Of a stretch of 64,000 nucleotides of DNA, positions 40,491-49,736 are shown piece by piece. A program made the translations under genes and the position numbers. The notes beneath the pieces were generated by a model. It saw only the letters and a list, made by a program, of their open reading frames with translations, was not told where the DNA came from and did no database searches. The stretch comes from Comamonadaceae bacterium UBA2334 (lineage in GTDB: Bacteria > Pseudomonadota > Gammaproteobacteria > Burkholderiales > Burkholderiaceae_C): contig DDUQ01000091.1 in the NCBI GenBank assembly GCA_002344885.1, positions 11,898-75,897 of the forward strand. The letters are read 5' to 3'. Each line of letters begins with the position of its first letter. Within the stretch, counting starts at the first letter, position 1.

Positions 40491-40530
40491 CACTTGATCC
40501 ATTATTTTCAAGCGCCATGGCCATTTTTTA
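40483..40530 (+). repeat. Dispersed 48-bp repeat, copy D (bridges response regulator stop and mltA start)
   Basis: Starts AACAATAG, identical to the first 8 bases of copy A, with TTCAAGCG at 25-32, CCATGGCC at 33-40 and a T-rich end, all in the common register. The TAG at 40488-40490 is the stop of the response regulator, and ATG at 40517 in CCATGGCC is the start of mltA. So one element supplies both the stop of one gene and the start of the next. Confidence 0.62.
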
Positions 40531-41758
40531 TTCAAAAATTTTCTCAACAAACTGTCCACGCCTTCTGTGGGCATGGGCAGCAACCTGCATGGCGTTGGCA
40601 CTGAGTGCCTGCTCGACAGCCCCACCGCGTCAGGTACCCGATGCCTCGGCCCCGACCGCCCCGGTCGTCAGCAGCCCGACAAGCGACGCCCCTGCATTTG
40701 ATGCCGATGTCGCGCAAGCCCTGGCCTGGGCACAGGCTCAGCCGCTGCCTGCGCCCGTGGTCAGGGCACGCAGCCTGTGGCAACCGGTGGGCTGGGACAA
40801 GCTGCCGGGCCTGCAGTCCGACGACTGGCACCAGGCCTGGCACGCCTGGGTGCGCAGCTGCGAACGTCCCCCACCTGCCTGGCAAGCCATCTGCCGCGAA
40901 CTGCGTCCGCAACTGCTCGGCACACCTGCCACACAACTGGCCTGGATGGTGCGCAAGCTGCAACCGTACCGGGTGGTCAACCCGGATGGCAGCGAGCCGG
41001 CCGGACTGCTGACGGGCTATTACGAACCCGTCATTTCAGCCAACCGACAACGGACCGCCACGCACACGGTGCCGCTGTATGCCCCACCGGCACGACTGGG
41101 CGAACGTCAGCCCTGGTTTTCGCGGCGCGACATCGACACCCGCGCCGACGTGCAGGCGCAACTGGCAGGCCGTGAAATCGTCTGGCTCAATGACCCCATC
41201 GATGCCCTCATCCTGCAAATCCAGGGCTCGGGCCGCGTGGTCGTGCGGGAACCGGACGGCAGCGAGCGAACGGTGCGCCTGGCCTTTGCAGCCCACAACG
41301 GCCACACCTACCAGAGCGTGGGCCGCTGGCTGCTCGACCAGAAGGCCATCACCGACCCGTCGTGGGCGGGCATCAAAGCCTGGGCTGCCCGCAACCCCGA
41401 CCGTGTCAACGACATGTTGTGGAGCAACCCGCGCACGGTGTTCTTCAGGGAAGAGCCACTGGGCTCGCTGGAGGCACAGTTCGGGCCACGCGGGGCACAG
41501 GGCGTTCCGCTCACACCCGAACGCTCGATAGCCGTGGACCCGCTCAGCATTCCCTACGGCACACCGGTGTGGTTGGCCAGCTCGGGCCCGAGTGCCACCT
41601 TGCAGCGTCTGGTGCTGGCGCAGGACACCGGTGGCGCCATCGTCGGCGCGGTTCGGGCAGACTACTTTGCCGGCTGGGGCGACTCGGCGCTGGCCCTGGT
41701 GGGCGGCCTGAAGCAACCGTTGCAAATGTGGGCACTCTGGCCCCGCACCACGCCCTGA
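40517..41758 (+). CDS. mltA: Membrane-bound lytic murein transglycosylase A
   Basis: Outer-membrane lipoprotein that cleaves peptidoglycan glycan strands to anhydro-muropeptides. It is 413 residues with a lipobox ALSAC (Cys32). The MltA domain is clear: LTGYYEPVISANRQ (~168-180), LQIQGSGRVVV (~235-245) and the 3D domain with QDTGGAIVGAVRADYFAGWG (~370-390) holding catalytic Asp residues (DTGG, GRAD-like). The first codons MAIFY come from repeat copy D. An ATG downstream at 40590 could also begin a signal peptide but would shorten it too far. The stop abuts that of the convergent GGDEF-EAL gene. Confidence 0.94.
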   Translation: MAIFYSKIFSTNCPRLLWAWAATCMALALSACSTAPPRQVPDASAPTAPVVSSPTSDAPAFDADVAQALAWAQAQPLPAPVVRARSLWQPVGWDKLPGLQSDDWHQAWHAWVRSCERPPPAWQAICRELRPQLLGTPATQLAWMVRKLQPYRVVNPDGSEPAGLLTGYYEPVISANRQRTATHTVPLYAPPARLGERQPWFSRRDIDTRADVQAQLAGREIVWLNDPIDALILQIQGSGRVVVREPDGSERTVRLAFAAHNGHTYQSVGRWLLDQKAITDPSWAGIKAWAARNPDRVNDMLWSNPRTVFFREEPLGSLEAQFGPRGAQGVPLTPERSIAVDPLSIPYGTPVWLASSGPSATLQRLVLAQDTGGAIVGAVRADYFAGWGDSALALVGGLKQPLQMWALWPRTTP

Positions 41759-44755
41759 TCAGCCCTGCCGACCTGCCTGACGGGCACGCCACCAGTCGGC
41801 AAAAGCGGCCGCCGGCATCGGCCGGGACACCAACCAACCCTGCATCTCGTCGCAGCCCATGCGGGCCAGGAATGCCCGCTGCTCGGCCACCTCCACACCC
41901 TCGGCCACCACCTTCAGCCCCAGCGCCTGGGCCATCGACAGGGTGGCGCACACGATGGCCTCGTCCTCCTTGTCACCAGGGAGTTCACGGACAAATGACT
42001 TGTCGATCTTCAGGCTGTGCAGGGGCAGGCGCTTCAGGTAGCCCAGACTGGAATAACCGGTGCCAAAGTCGTCCAGCGCCAGACGAACGCCCATGCGAAC
42101 GATGTCGCCCAGGCGGGCGATCAATTCCGGGAGCGATTGCATCAGCGCCGATTCGGTGATTTCCAGCTCGATCCAGTCCGGGTCGGCCTCCGTTTCATCC
42201 AGGGCCTGTCGCAACCGCGTGATGAAACTGGCCCGGCCAAATTCCATGGCCGACACGTTGACCGCCACCGTCACGCCCTGGATGCCCTGGTCAACCCACT
42301 CGCGCGATTGCCTGAAGGCTTCTCGCATGACCCAGCTGCCCAGCTCGTCGATCAGGCCACTGGCTTCTGCCTGGGGCACAAAACTGTCGGGCATGAGCAG
42401 GCCACGTGTGGGGTGCTGCCACCGCACCAGAGCCTCGACGCCGGTGACCTCACCGGTCTGGCAATTGGTTTGCGGCTGGTAATGCAGCACCAGCTGGTTG
42501 TCGCGGATGCCACGGCGCAAATCGCTCTCCACCAGCAGCCGCTGGGCGATGCCGTGATCCATCTCAGGCTCGAAAAACGCCCACGCGTTGCGCCCGGACG
42601 ACTTGGCTTTGTACATGGCCAGGTCGGCGTGACGCAGCAGCGTTTCGACGTCCTCGTCGCCCCCTTCGTAAAACACCACCCCCACGCTGGCCGATGCGCG
42701 AACGGTGTGCCCGTTCAGCACGAAGGGCTCGGTCAACTGCTCGACCATCTTGCCGGCCACCAGCGCGGCGTCGCCCCGGTGGCGCAGGCGCGGCAACATG
42801 ACGACGAACTCGTCCCCGCCCTGCCGGGCCATCACGTCATGCGCGCGAAGGCAGGCGCGCAACCGATCGGCCACTGCCTTGAGCAACAGATCGCCCACGC
42901 TGTGCCCGAGGCTGTCGTTGACATTCTTGAAATGATCGAGATCCACGAACAGCACGGCCATCCGGTCATCGTGACGACGGGCGGCATCCAGCGCCTTGTG
43001 CACTTCCTCCGTCCAGTGCAGACGGTTGGCCAGGCCTGTCAAGGGGTCATACAAGGCCAGACGCTGTAAACCCGCATTGCTTTGCGCCAATTCACGGGTG
43101 CGCTGCTCCACCAGCAATTCGGTGCGGCGAGCCTGCCCGGTCTGCACGATCAGGAAGGCACCCAGCATGGCGACGGCCAGCAAACTCACGGTCAGCGTGC
43201 TCCAGGCGATCCACCCGCGCTCCACGCTCTCGAACTGCGGCCCGGCAGCCACCTGGAACAACCAGGTACGCTCGCCAAACTGGACCGAAGACGAGCCGAA
43301 GTAGCGAACCTGGGTGGCCACGTCGCTGTTGCAACCAGCCTGCCCGGTCAGGCGCTGGTTGTGCGCGGGCGCAGCCGGGTCGAGCAGACACACCCGCAGG
43401 TAGTCGGGGTTCAGGTCGCCCAGGGCGGCGTGCAGCACATCGTCCATGCGGAAGACGGCAGACACCACGCCACGCACCTGCCTGGCAGGCGATGACGATG
43501 GCGATGGCTGTGCCGAGCGTTCATGCACCACCTGGTACATCACCACGCCACGCTGTTCGCCGGTTTCCTGTACCAGGCGGATGCCTTCGGTCACATGCGC
43601 CAAGCCGCTTTGCATGGTGGCCTTCACCGCGCGTGCAGTGGCCGACAGCACCTGAACATCCAGGCCGAGCACCGACTGGTTGGTGGCCAGCGGTTCGACA
43701 AACAGGATGGGCAGATAGGTCGCGGCCGGCCGGGCCACGAACAACTTGCCGTCTGCGTCCCGGCCCCGCAGCTGGTAGGGTTGCTTCAGGCGGTTGCCGT
43801 GCAATTCGTTGGCACGGCGTTCAAAGGCCGGGCGGTCCGCGTCAGGAATCAGCGGGCTCCAGCCAAAATTCTGGGTACCGGCATACCGATCCAACCACAC
43901 ACCGGTGCCATTCTTGAAATCAGCCAGGTCTTCACGCTGGGTGATTTCCTTGAGCCGTGCAACCGCCATCACGGCATCGGTCTGGGCATGCAGGCGGCGC
44001 TGCAGGCGCTCGGTCAATGCTTCGGCCTCCTGGTCAAAACGCTGCCGCAATGCCCTGCCGTCTGCCGCCTGGATCTGGATGAACGCGACCGACACCACGG
44101 CCAGCGCCATCAGCATGGGCAACACCACAGTTTTCAGCCGTGGCCGCCAGACTGCATGGGGTTTACCAAACAAGGCCAGCACCAGAGGTGAGACCAGCAC
44201 CGCGCCCAAAGCATCGCCATGCCACCATGACCACCAGGTGAACAGCGCATCTGCCTGGGGTACCGCCCCACGCCAGACCAGCAGCGGGGCCGACACACTG
44301 GCGTTGATCAAATGCCCCACCGGCACGCATACCAGCAACAGCAGCATGACCGGCCGGGGCGCATCCCACTCGGCCTGCACGCCCACCCAACGGCGGGCCA
44401 ACCACACCGTCGCCAGGGCCTGCAGCGCCGCAGCAAACGGCGTGACCACCAGGTGCAAGCCCCAGGCCGGGAGCCCCGCCTGAGCGGTTGCCAGCCATTG
44501 CACCCCCACCGCACCCAGCACGATGCCCGGCAGCGCCCGATGCCCCCAGACCAGCACCCCACCCAGCGCGATACCTGCCGGCACGTACAGCACCGACACG
44601 TAGTAAGGCGGTATGGTGATCTGCAGCGACAGCCAACCTGCGATGGCATAGGCCAGCGCAATCAACACGGTCAGCACATGCGTGCGCCCGGCCGCCTGGG
44701 CTGCGCGAGCCGCGATCTGCTGCATCAAAGAAGAGTCCCCGCCGAAAACTGCCAT
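41759..44755 (-). CDS. MASE1-CHASE-GGDEF-EAL cyclic-di-GMP signalling protein
   Basis: 998-residue inner-membrane enzyme acting on cyclic-di-GMP. Residues ~25-300 are a MASE1-like block of eight or so helices. A periplasmic CHASE domain (~310-520; FGWSPLIPDADR) is followed by a helix. The GGDEF motif is intact at 646-650 (RQGGDEFVVM) with an upstream inhibitory-site RAHD (R-x-x-D). The EAL motif is intact at 774-776 (EALVRWQHP), with the later DDFGTGYSSLGYLKRLP and DKSFV motifs. Both activities look possible. The ligand of CHASE is unknown. Its stop directly abuts that of mltA. Confidence 0.92.
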   Translation of the reverse strand: MAVFGGDSSLMQQIAARAAQAAGRTHVLTVLIALAYAIAGWLSLQITIPPYYVSVLYVPAGIALGGVLVWGHRALPGIVLGAVGVQWLATAQAGLPAWGLHLVVTPFAAALQALATVWLARRWVGVQAEWDAPRPVMLLLLVCVPVGHLINASVSAPLLVWRGAVPQADALFTWWSWWHGDALGAVLVSPLVLALFGKPHAVWRPRLKTVVLPMLMALAVVSVAFIQIQAADGRALRQRFDQEAEALTERLQRRLHAQTDAVMAVARLKEITQREDLADFKNGTGVWLDRYAGTQNFGWSPLIPDADRPAFERRANELHGNRLKQPYQLRGRDADGKLFVARPAATYLPILFVEPLATNQSVLGLDVQVLSATARAVKATMQSGLAHVTEGIRLVQETGEQRGVVMYQVVHERSAQPSPSSSPARQVRGVVSAVFRMDDVLHAALGDLNPDYLRVCLLDPAAPAHNQRLTGQAGCNSDVATQVRYFGSSSVQFGERTWLFQVAAGPQFESVERGWIAWSTLTVSLLAVAMLGAFLIVQTGQARRTELLVEQRTRELAQSNAGLQRLALYDPLTGLANRLHWTEEVHKALDAARRHDDRMAVLFVDLDHFKNVNDSLGHSVGDLLLKAVADRLRACLRAHDVMARQGGDEFVVMLPRLRHRGDAALVAGKMVEQLTEPFVLNGHTVRASASVGVVFYEGGDEDVETLLRHADLAMYKAKSSGRNAWAFFEPEMDHGIAQRLLVESDLRRGIRDNQLVLHYQPQTNCQTGEVTGVEALVRWQHPTRGLLMPDSFVPQAEASGLIDELGSWVMREAFRQSREWVDQGIQGVTVAVNVSAMEFGRASFITRLRQALDETEADPDWIELEITESALMQSLPELIARLGDIVRMGVRLALDDFGTGYSSLGYLKRLPLHSLKIDKSFVRELPGDKEDEAIVCATLSMAQALGLKVVAEGVEVAEQRAFLARMGCDEMQGWLVSRPMPAAAFADWWRARQAGRQG

Positions 44756-44801
44756 AACGCTGTCAACTGTAATGCCTGATCAGGGGCACGAGCGGGATCC
44801 G

Positions 44802-45293
44802 TCAGCGGTTCGTGGTCACGGCACCACGCGCCAGATGCCCCAGCGGCAGAGGTCCGGGTGCTTTGACCTCACCGAGCGAAAAGCTGGTGTGCAGGTCTTT
44901 GACGTTGGGCAGGTTGATAAGGCTCTGCAGCGCAAACTTCGAAAAGCTGTCCAGATCCTCGGCCACCACCTGCAACTCGAAGGTGCCATTGCCACTGATG
45001 TAATGACACGAAATGACCTCTGGCAAGCGCGCAATCGCCGCCTCGAGTTGCCGGGTGGCATCCCCGGTGTTGCGCTCGGCATCGACGCGCACAAAGGCCA
45101 ACACACCCAGCCCGATCTTGCGCCGGTCCAACTCGGCCCGGTAGCCCACGATGTAACCACCTTCTTCCAGCGCACGCACGCGGCGCCAGCAAGGCGCAGC
45201 GGAAAGACCCACCCGGTTGGCCAGTTCGGCATTGGTCAAACGGCCATCGGATTGCAGGGCTTGCAGGATAGCCAGATCAAATTTATCAAGCAT
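44802..45293 (-). CDS. Lrp/AsnC-family transcriptional regulator
   Basis: 163-residue regulator. The HTH is at ~20-45 (LTNAELANRVGLSAAPCWRRV), and the RAM ligand-binding domain at ~65-145 includes ISCHYISGNGTFELQVV. It is Lrp-like rather than AsnC-like in length. ATG 45293 (MLDKFDLAILQALQSDG) is chosen; the longer frame is not coding. It is divergent from the indolepyruvate oxidoreductase, 205 bp apart, and most likely controls it in response to aromatic or branched-chain amino acids. CATAAT on the minus strand at 45345-45340 is a possible -10. Confidence 0.92.
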   Translation of the reverse strand: MLDKFDLAILQALQSDGRLTNAELANRVGLSAAPCWRRVRALEEGGYIVGYRAELDRRKIGLGVLAFVRVDAERNTGDATRQLEAAIARLPEVISCHYISGNGTFELQVVAEDLDSFSKFALQSLINLPNVKDLHTSFSLGEVKAPGPLPLGHLARGAVTTNR

Positions 45294-45314
45294 TTCAAAT
45301 TTCAACACTTTCAA
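45293..45314. promoter_or_regulatory. TTTCAA triplet repeat in the lrp/indolepyruvate oxidoreductase gap
   Basis: TTTCAA occurs at 45293, 45300 and 45309, an AT-rich cluster immediately upstream of the lrp start and about 190 bp from the divergent gene. Lrp-family regulators often bind AT-rich repeated sites in such divergent regions. This is suggestive only. Confidence 0.25.
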
Positions 45315-45498
45315 GCAAGGATCATTCTCAAACACCTCAATTATGGGCACGAAAAGCAAACACCTGTCGCCACCAACAGCCTACACTTTCGCTCCTGCGT
45401 GATGCATCCGAGACCCGCCCTGGCAACCCCTGGGGTCATCGGCTCACACGCAACCAACGGCCATCACCCGTTTTGCAGCCCCCAACCGGAGACAACCC

Positions 45499-48400
45499 AT
45501 GAACGCCCCTTTTTCGCGCGAACTGCCCGAGCACATCCGCCAGGCACTGGCCACCGTCACGCTCGACGACAAATACAGCCTGGACCACGGGCGCGCCTTC
45601 ATGAGCGGGGTGCAAGCCCTGGTGAAACTGCCCATGTTGCAGCGCCAGCGCGATGCCCTGGTCGGCAAGCATACGGCGGGCTTCATCAGCGGCTACCGGG
45701 GCTCGCCACTGGGCGGCTACGACCAGGCGCTGCAAAAGGCAGCACCACACCTCAAGGGCCAGCACATCGTGTTCCAGCCCGGCGTGAACGAGGAACTGGC
45801 CGCCACCGCGCTGTGGGGCACCCAGCAACTGGGTTTTGCGCCACCTGGCACCAACCGGTTCGACGGTGTGTTCGGCATCTGGTATGGCAAGGGGCCGGGG
45901 GTGGACCGGTGTTCAGACGTGTTCAAACATGCCAACATGGCGGGCACCACCCCATGGGGCGGTGTGATTGCCGTCGCAGGCGACGACCATGTGGCCAAGA
46001 GCAGCACGGCGGCCCACCAGAGCGACCACATCTTCAAGGCATGTGGCCTGCCCGTGTTCTTCCCGACCAGCGTGCAGGAAATCCTGGACCTGGGCCTGCA
46101 CGCGTTCGCCATGAGCCGCTTCTCGGGCGTGTGGGCCGGCATGAAAACCATCCAGGAAATCGTGGAATCGAGCGCCACGGCAGAAATCGACCCGGAGCGC
46201 GTGCAGATCGTGCTGCCCGACTTCCCCATGCCACCCGGCGGCTTGCACATCCGCTGGCCCGATACGGCCCTGGAACAGGAAGCCCGGTTGATGGACCACA
46301 AGTGGTACGCCGCGCTGGCGTACGTGCGCGCCAACCGGTTGAACCACAATGTCATCGAAGGGCCCACAGACCGTTTCGGTGTCATTGCCAGCGGCAAGGC
46401 CTACAACGACACCCGCCAGGCGCTGCAAGACCTGGGACTTGACACCGCCACCTGCCAGCGCATCGGCCTGCGGCTGCACAAGGTCACGGTGGTGTGGCCG
46501 CTGGAAGCACAGACCACCCGCGAGTTCGCCACCGGCCTGCGCGAGATTCTGGTGGTGGAAGAAAAGCGCCAGGTCATCGAATACCAGCTGAAAGAAGAGC
46601 TGTACAACTGGCGCAGCGACGTGCGGCCCACGGTGCTGGGCAAATTCAACGAGATGGAAGGCGACTTCACCGGCGGTGAATGGAGCATGCCCAACCCCAG
46701 TGCGAACACGCTGCTGCGCGCCAATGCCGACCTCTCGCCCGCCCTGATCGCCCGCGCCCTGGCGCAGCGCCTGAAGAAACTGGGCGTGCCCGACGACGTG
46801 GCAGCCCGCATGGATGCCCACCTGGCCGTCCTGGACGGCAAGGAGCGCGCCATGCAGACCCTGACGCTGGCCACCGGTGCCGACCGCCAGCCCTGGTTCT
46901 GCTCGGGCTGCCCGCACAACACCAGCACCCGCGTACCCGAAGGCTCGCGCGCCATGGCGGGTATTGGCTGCCACTTCATGACCATCTGGATGGACCGCTC
47001 CACCGTGGGTTTCACCCAGATGGGTGGCGAAGGCGTGCCCTGGGTGGGTCAGGCACCGTTCACCAGCGACCAGCACATATTCGCCAACCTGGGCGACGGC
47101 ACCTATTTCCACAGCGGGCTGCTGGCGGTGCGCCAGAGCATCGCGGCGGGCGTGAACATCACCTACAAAATTTTGTACAACGACGCGGTGGCCATGACCG
47201 GCGGCCAACAGGTGGGCGAACGCCCCGAAGGCCACAGCGTGGTGCAGATTGCCCAGAGCATGAGGGCAGAGGGTGCACAGAAAATCACCATCGTCACCGA
47301 CGAACCTGAAAAATATGCCGCCGTGCGTGGCCTGCCCGAAGGCATCGCGATCCACCACCGCGACGAGCTGGACACCATCCAGCGCGAATTCCGCGAGCTG
47401 AAAGGCACCACGGTCATCATTTACGACCAGACCTGTGCCACCGAGAAGCGCCGCCGCCGCAAGCGCGGCACGCTGGCCGCACCCGCCACCACCGTCGTGA
47501 TCAACGAAGCGGTCTGCGAAGGCTGTGGCGACTGCGGCGTGCAAAGCAACTGCCTGAGCATCGAGCCCCTGGAAACCGAGTTTGGCCGGAAACGCACCAT
47601 CAACCAGAGCAGTTGCAACAAAGACCTGAGCTGTGTGAAAGGCTTCTGCCCCAGCTTTGTCACGGTCGAGGGCAAGCTGAAGAAAAAGGGCACGGCCAGC
47701 AAAGCAGCGCCCCAGCCCATGGCCGACCTGCCCGAACCCGCTCAACAGCCACTGACCGAGGTGTGCGGCATGGTGGTGGCGGGTGTGGGCGGCACGGGTG
47801 TGATCACCATCGGCCAGTTGCTGGGCGTGGCGGCGCACATCGAAGGCAAGGGCATCGTCACCCAGGACGCGGCTGGGCTGGCCCAGAAAGGCGGCGGCAC
47901 CTGGAGTCATGTGCTGATCGGGCCAACCCAAGCCAGCATCTGCACCACACGGGTGAGCATGGCGGCGGCCGACCTGATCCTCGGCTGCGACCCACTGGTC
48001 ACCGCAGGCAAGGACACCCTGGCGCGCATGCTGCCCGGTCGCACCAAAGTGGCGCTGAACAGCAGCAGCACCCCCACGGCTGCGTTCGTGAAAAGCGGCG
48101 ACTGGCACAACCCGTCCGATGCCTGCGTGGCCAGCATCGCGCAATCGGTGGCACCGCAGGACCTGGGCCTGTTCAATGCCGACGCGATGGCTTCCACACT
48201 CATGGGCGACACGCTGTACATCAACCCCATGCTGCTGGGCTACGCCTGGCAAAAGGGGTGGATACCGCTCGGCAAAGCCGCTTTGATGCGAGCCATCGAA
48301 CTGAACGGTGTGGCCGTCGAGGCCAACAAGGCAGCTTTCCAGTGGGGGAGGCAGGCAGCTCACGACTGGCCGTCGGTGCAGCGGCTGCTGACACCAGCCC

Positions 48401-49053
48401 AGACCGTCACCCTGCACAAGCGTGAAACGCTGGAGCAGGTGGTGGCTCGCCGGGTCGAATTCCTGACTGCCTACCAAAACGCTGACTACGCCGCCACGTA
48501 CCGCACATGGGTGGACAAGGTACACGCCGCCGAAGCGCCGTTGTGCCAGACCCGCCTGACCGATGCCGTGGCCCGCAACCTGTTCAAGCTGATGGCCTAC
48601 AAAGACGAGTACGAAGTGGCCCGCCTGCACACCAGCCAGGCGTTCGAACAGAAGCTGGCCGACATGTTCGAAGACGGCTACACCATCAAACACCACCTGG
48701 CCCCTCCGCTGCTATCAAAGACCAATGCGCGTGGCGAACTGGTCAAGCAGGTGTACGGCCCGGCCGTCCGCACGGCCATGCGCTGGCTGGCCCCACTGAA
48801 GACCTTGCGCGGCACAGCGTGGGATGTGTTCGGCAAGACCGAAGAGCGCCGCATGGAACGACAGCTGATCGCCGACTACCAGTCTGCGCTGGGCCTGATC
48901 GTCTCCAGGCTGAACGCAGGCAACCACGCTCTGGCACTCGAACTCGCCCGCTTGCCGGAAAGCATCAAGGGCTTCGGTCATGTCAAAGCCCGCAACGCCC
49001 AAGCCGCCCTGAAACGATGGGCCGAATGGGAGCAAGCCTGGCAAAATCAATGA
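45499..49053 (+). CDS. Indolepyruvate ferredoxin oxidoreductase, fused alpha-beta (IorAB-type)
   Basis: 1184-residue single-chain 2-oxoacid:ferredoxin oxidoreductase that oxidatively decarboxylates aryl pyruvates from aromatic amino acids to acyl-CoA with ferredoxin. Order: IorA-like pyrimidine-binding and TPP-binding regions (GYRGSPLGGYDQAL ~56; GIGCHFMTIWMDRST ~490; NDAVAMTGGQQVGERPEG ~560), a [4Fe-4S]-type cysteine cluster (CEGCGDCGVQSNC ~673; later CNKDLSC, GFCPSF), then the IorB-like gamma domain (VAGVGGTGVITIGQLL ~762) and a C-terminal DUF6537-like part. A GGAGA lies about 10 bases before ATG 45499. The stop is followed at once by repeat copy E. Confidence 0.93.
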   Translation: MNAPFSRELPEHIRQALATVTLDDKYSLDHGRAFMSGVQALVKLPMLQRQRDALVGKHTAGFISGYRGSPLGGYDQALQKAAPHLKGQHIVFQPGVNEELAATALWGTQQLGFAPPGTNRFDGVFGIWYGKGPGVDRCSDVFKHANMAGTTPWGGVIAVAGDDHVAKSSTAAHQSDHIFKACGLPVFFPTSVQEILDLGLHAFAMSRFSGVWAGMKTIQEIVESSATAEIDPERVQIVLPDFPMPPGGLHIRWPDTALEQEARLMDHKWYAALAYVRANRLNHNVIEGPTDRFGVIASGKAYNDTRQALQDLGLDTATCQRIGLRLHKVTVVWPLEAQTTREFATGLREILVVEEKRQVIEYQLKEELYNWRSDVRPTVLGKFNEMEGDFTGGEWSMPNPSANTLLRANADLSPALIARALAQRLKKLGVPDDVAARMDAHLAVLDGKERAMQTLTLATGADRQPWFCSGCPHNTSTRVPEGSRAMAGIGCHFMTIWMDRSTVGFTQMGGEGVPWVGQAPFTSDQHIFANLGDGTYFHSGLLAVRQSIAAGVNITYKILYNDAVAMTGGQQVGERPEGHSVVQIAQSMRAEGAQKITIVTDEPEKYAAVRGLPEGIAIHHRDELDTIQREFRELKGTTVIIYDQTCATEKRRRRKRGTLAAPATTVVINEAVCEGCGDCGVQSNCLSIEPLETEFGRKRTINQSSCNKDLSCVKGFCPSFVTVEGKLKKKGTASKAAPQPMADLPEPAQQPLTEVCGMVVAGVGGTGVITIGQLLGVAAHIEGKGIVTQDAAGLAQKGGGTWSHVLIGPTQASICTTRVSMAAADLILGCDPLVTAGKDTLARMLPGRTKVALNSSSTPTAAFVKSGDWHNPSDACVASIAQSVAPQDLGLFNADAMASTLMGDTLYINPMLLGYAWQKGWIPLGKAALMRAIELNGVAVEANKAAFQWGRQAAHDWPSVQRLLTPAQTVTLHKRETLEQVVARRVEFLTAYQNADYAATYRTWVDKVHAAEAPLCQTRLTDAVARNLFKLMAYKDEYEVARLHTSQAFEQKLADMFEDGYTIKHHLAPPLLSKTNARGELVKQVYGPAVRTAMRWLAPLKTLRGTAWDVFGKTEERRMERQLIADYQSALGLIVSRLNAGNHALALELARLPESIKGFGHVKARNAQAALKRWAEWEQAWQNQ

Positions 49054-49100
49054 TGTTTTTGCCGCATACCGCTTTAACTACGTCACTTGATGCTATTTTT
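49053..49100 (-). repeat. Dispersed 48-bp repeat, copy E (after the indolepyruvate oxidoreductase)
   Basis: On the minus strand AAAAATAG at 1-8, TAAAGCGG at 25-32 (shifted by one base) and TATGCGGC at 33-40 match the family register. It starts in the last base of the oxidoreductase stop codon. Weaker than copies A-D in the middle part. Confidence 0.45.
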
Positions 49101-49123
49101 TATGATGTTTTGAGCAGTCTTTG

Positions 49124-49190
49124 AACCGAGATTGTTCATGAGGGCTTGAGAGGGCGGCATCGGAGTTACGCCCAATGGACAATCTCGGTT
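49124..49190. mobile_element. MITE-like element, 65-67 bp, with ~20-bp terminal inverted repeats
   Basis: The left end AACCGAGATTGTTCATGAGG (49124-49143) and the reversed right end AACCGAGATTGTCCATTGGG agree at 17 of 20 bases, the outer 12 perfectly. If the element is counted from 49125 to 49189, TGA flanks it on both sides (49122-49124 and 49190-49192) as a possible 3-bp target duplication. There is no room for a protein. It lies between the oxidoreductase and yajC. Family of origin not identified. Confidence 0.6.
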
Positions 49191-49307
49191 GAATATCAGG
49201 ATGCTGCCGGTCACAGCCCCGTCACGGCGGGAACCCAACCGCCCCACTACAATCGGAAACTTTGCGCGGCGGGCAGGGGCCTGCTGCCGAGTTTTTCGGA
49301 GCCCACT

Positions 49308-49628
49308 GTGTTCATTTCTTCCGCTTACGCCCAAACCGCCGCCGCTGGCGACACCCAAAGCACCCTGATGGGCATGTTGCCCCTGGTGCTGATGTTCGTG
49401 GTGTTGTACTTCGTGATGATCCGCCCCCAAATGAAGAAGGCCAAAGAACACAAAACCATGGTGGACGCACTGGCCAAGGGTGACGAGGTGGTGCTGGCCA
49501 GCGGCATGCTGGGCAAAATCACCAAACTGGGCGACACCTACCTGGACATTGAAGTCGCTTCCGGCGTGGAAGTGCAGTTCCAGCGCTCTTCCGTCATGCA
49601 AGTGCTGCCCAAAGGCACCATCAAGTAA
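49308..49628 (+). CDS. yajC: Preprotein translocase subunit YajC
   Basis: Small accessory subunit of the SecDF-YajC complex, inner membrane, 106 residues. GTG 49308 gives MFISSAYAQTAAAG, the usual YajC beginning in this group, then one helix LVLMFVVLYFVMIRPQMKK and a soluble domain with KGDEVVLASGMLGKITKLGD. It is followed by secD (108 bp) and secF. TACAAT at 49248-49253 could be a -10 for the yajC-secDF unit, but no -35 is clear. Confidence 0.95.
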   Translation: MFISSAYAQTAAAGDTQSTLMGMLPLVLMFVVLYFVMIRPQMKKAKEHKTMVDALAKGDEVVLASGMLGKITKLGDTYLDIEVASGVEVQFQRSSVMQVLPKGTIK

Positions 49629-49736
49629 GCACCCAACGTTGCACCCACCACCGGGCGACCCGCATGTTTGCGATCTAGCCAGCCGGCATGGCCCGCGACA
49701 TCGGTCGCCTTTGACGCTTTTTCTGCACCCCTCCCC

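Noticed and set aside
45913..48696. A 927-codon open frame on the strand opposite the indolepyruvate oxidoreductase
   Set aside because: High-GC third positions of the real gene remove stops from the opposite strand. The antisense product is His/Gly/Ala-rich with no domain, while the sense product has clear motifs.
48708..48730. A repeat fragment in the oxidoreductase (GCTGCTATCAAAG)
   Set aside because: Only one short end resembles the repeat; the rest of the 48-bp pattern is absent.
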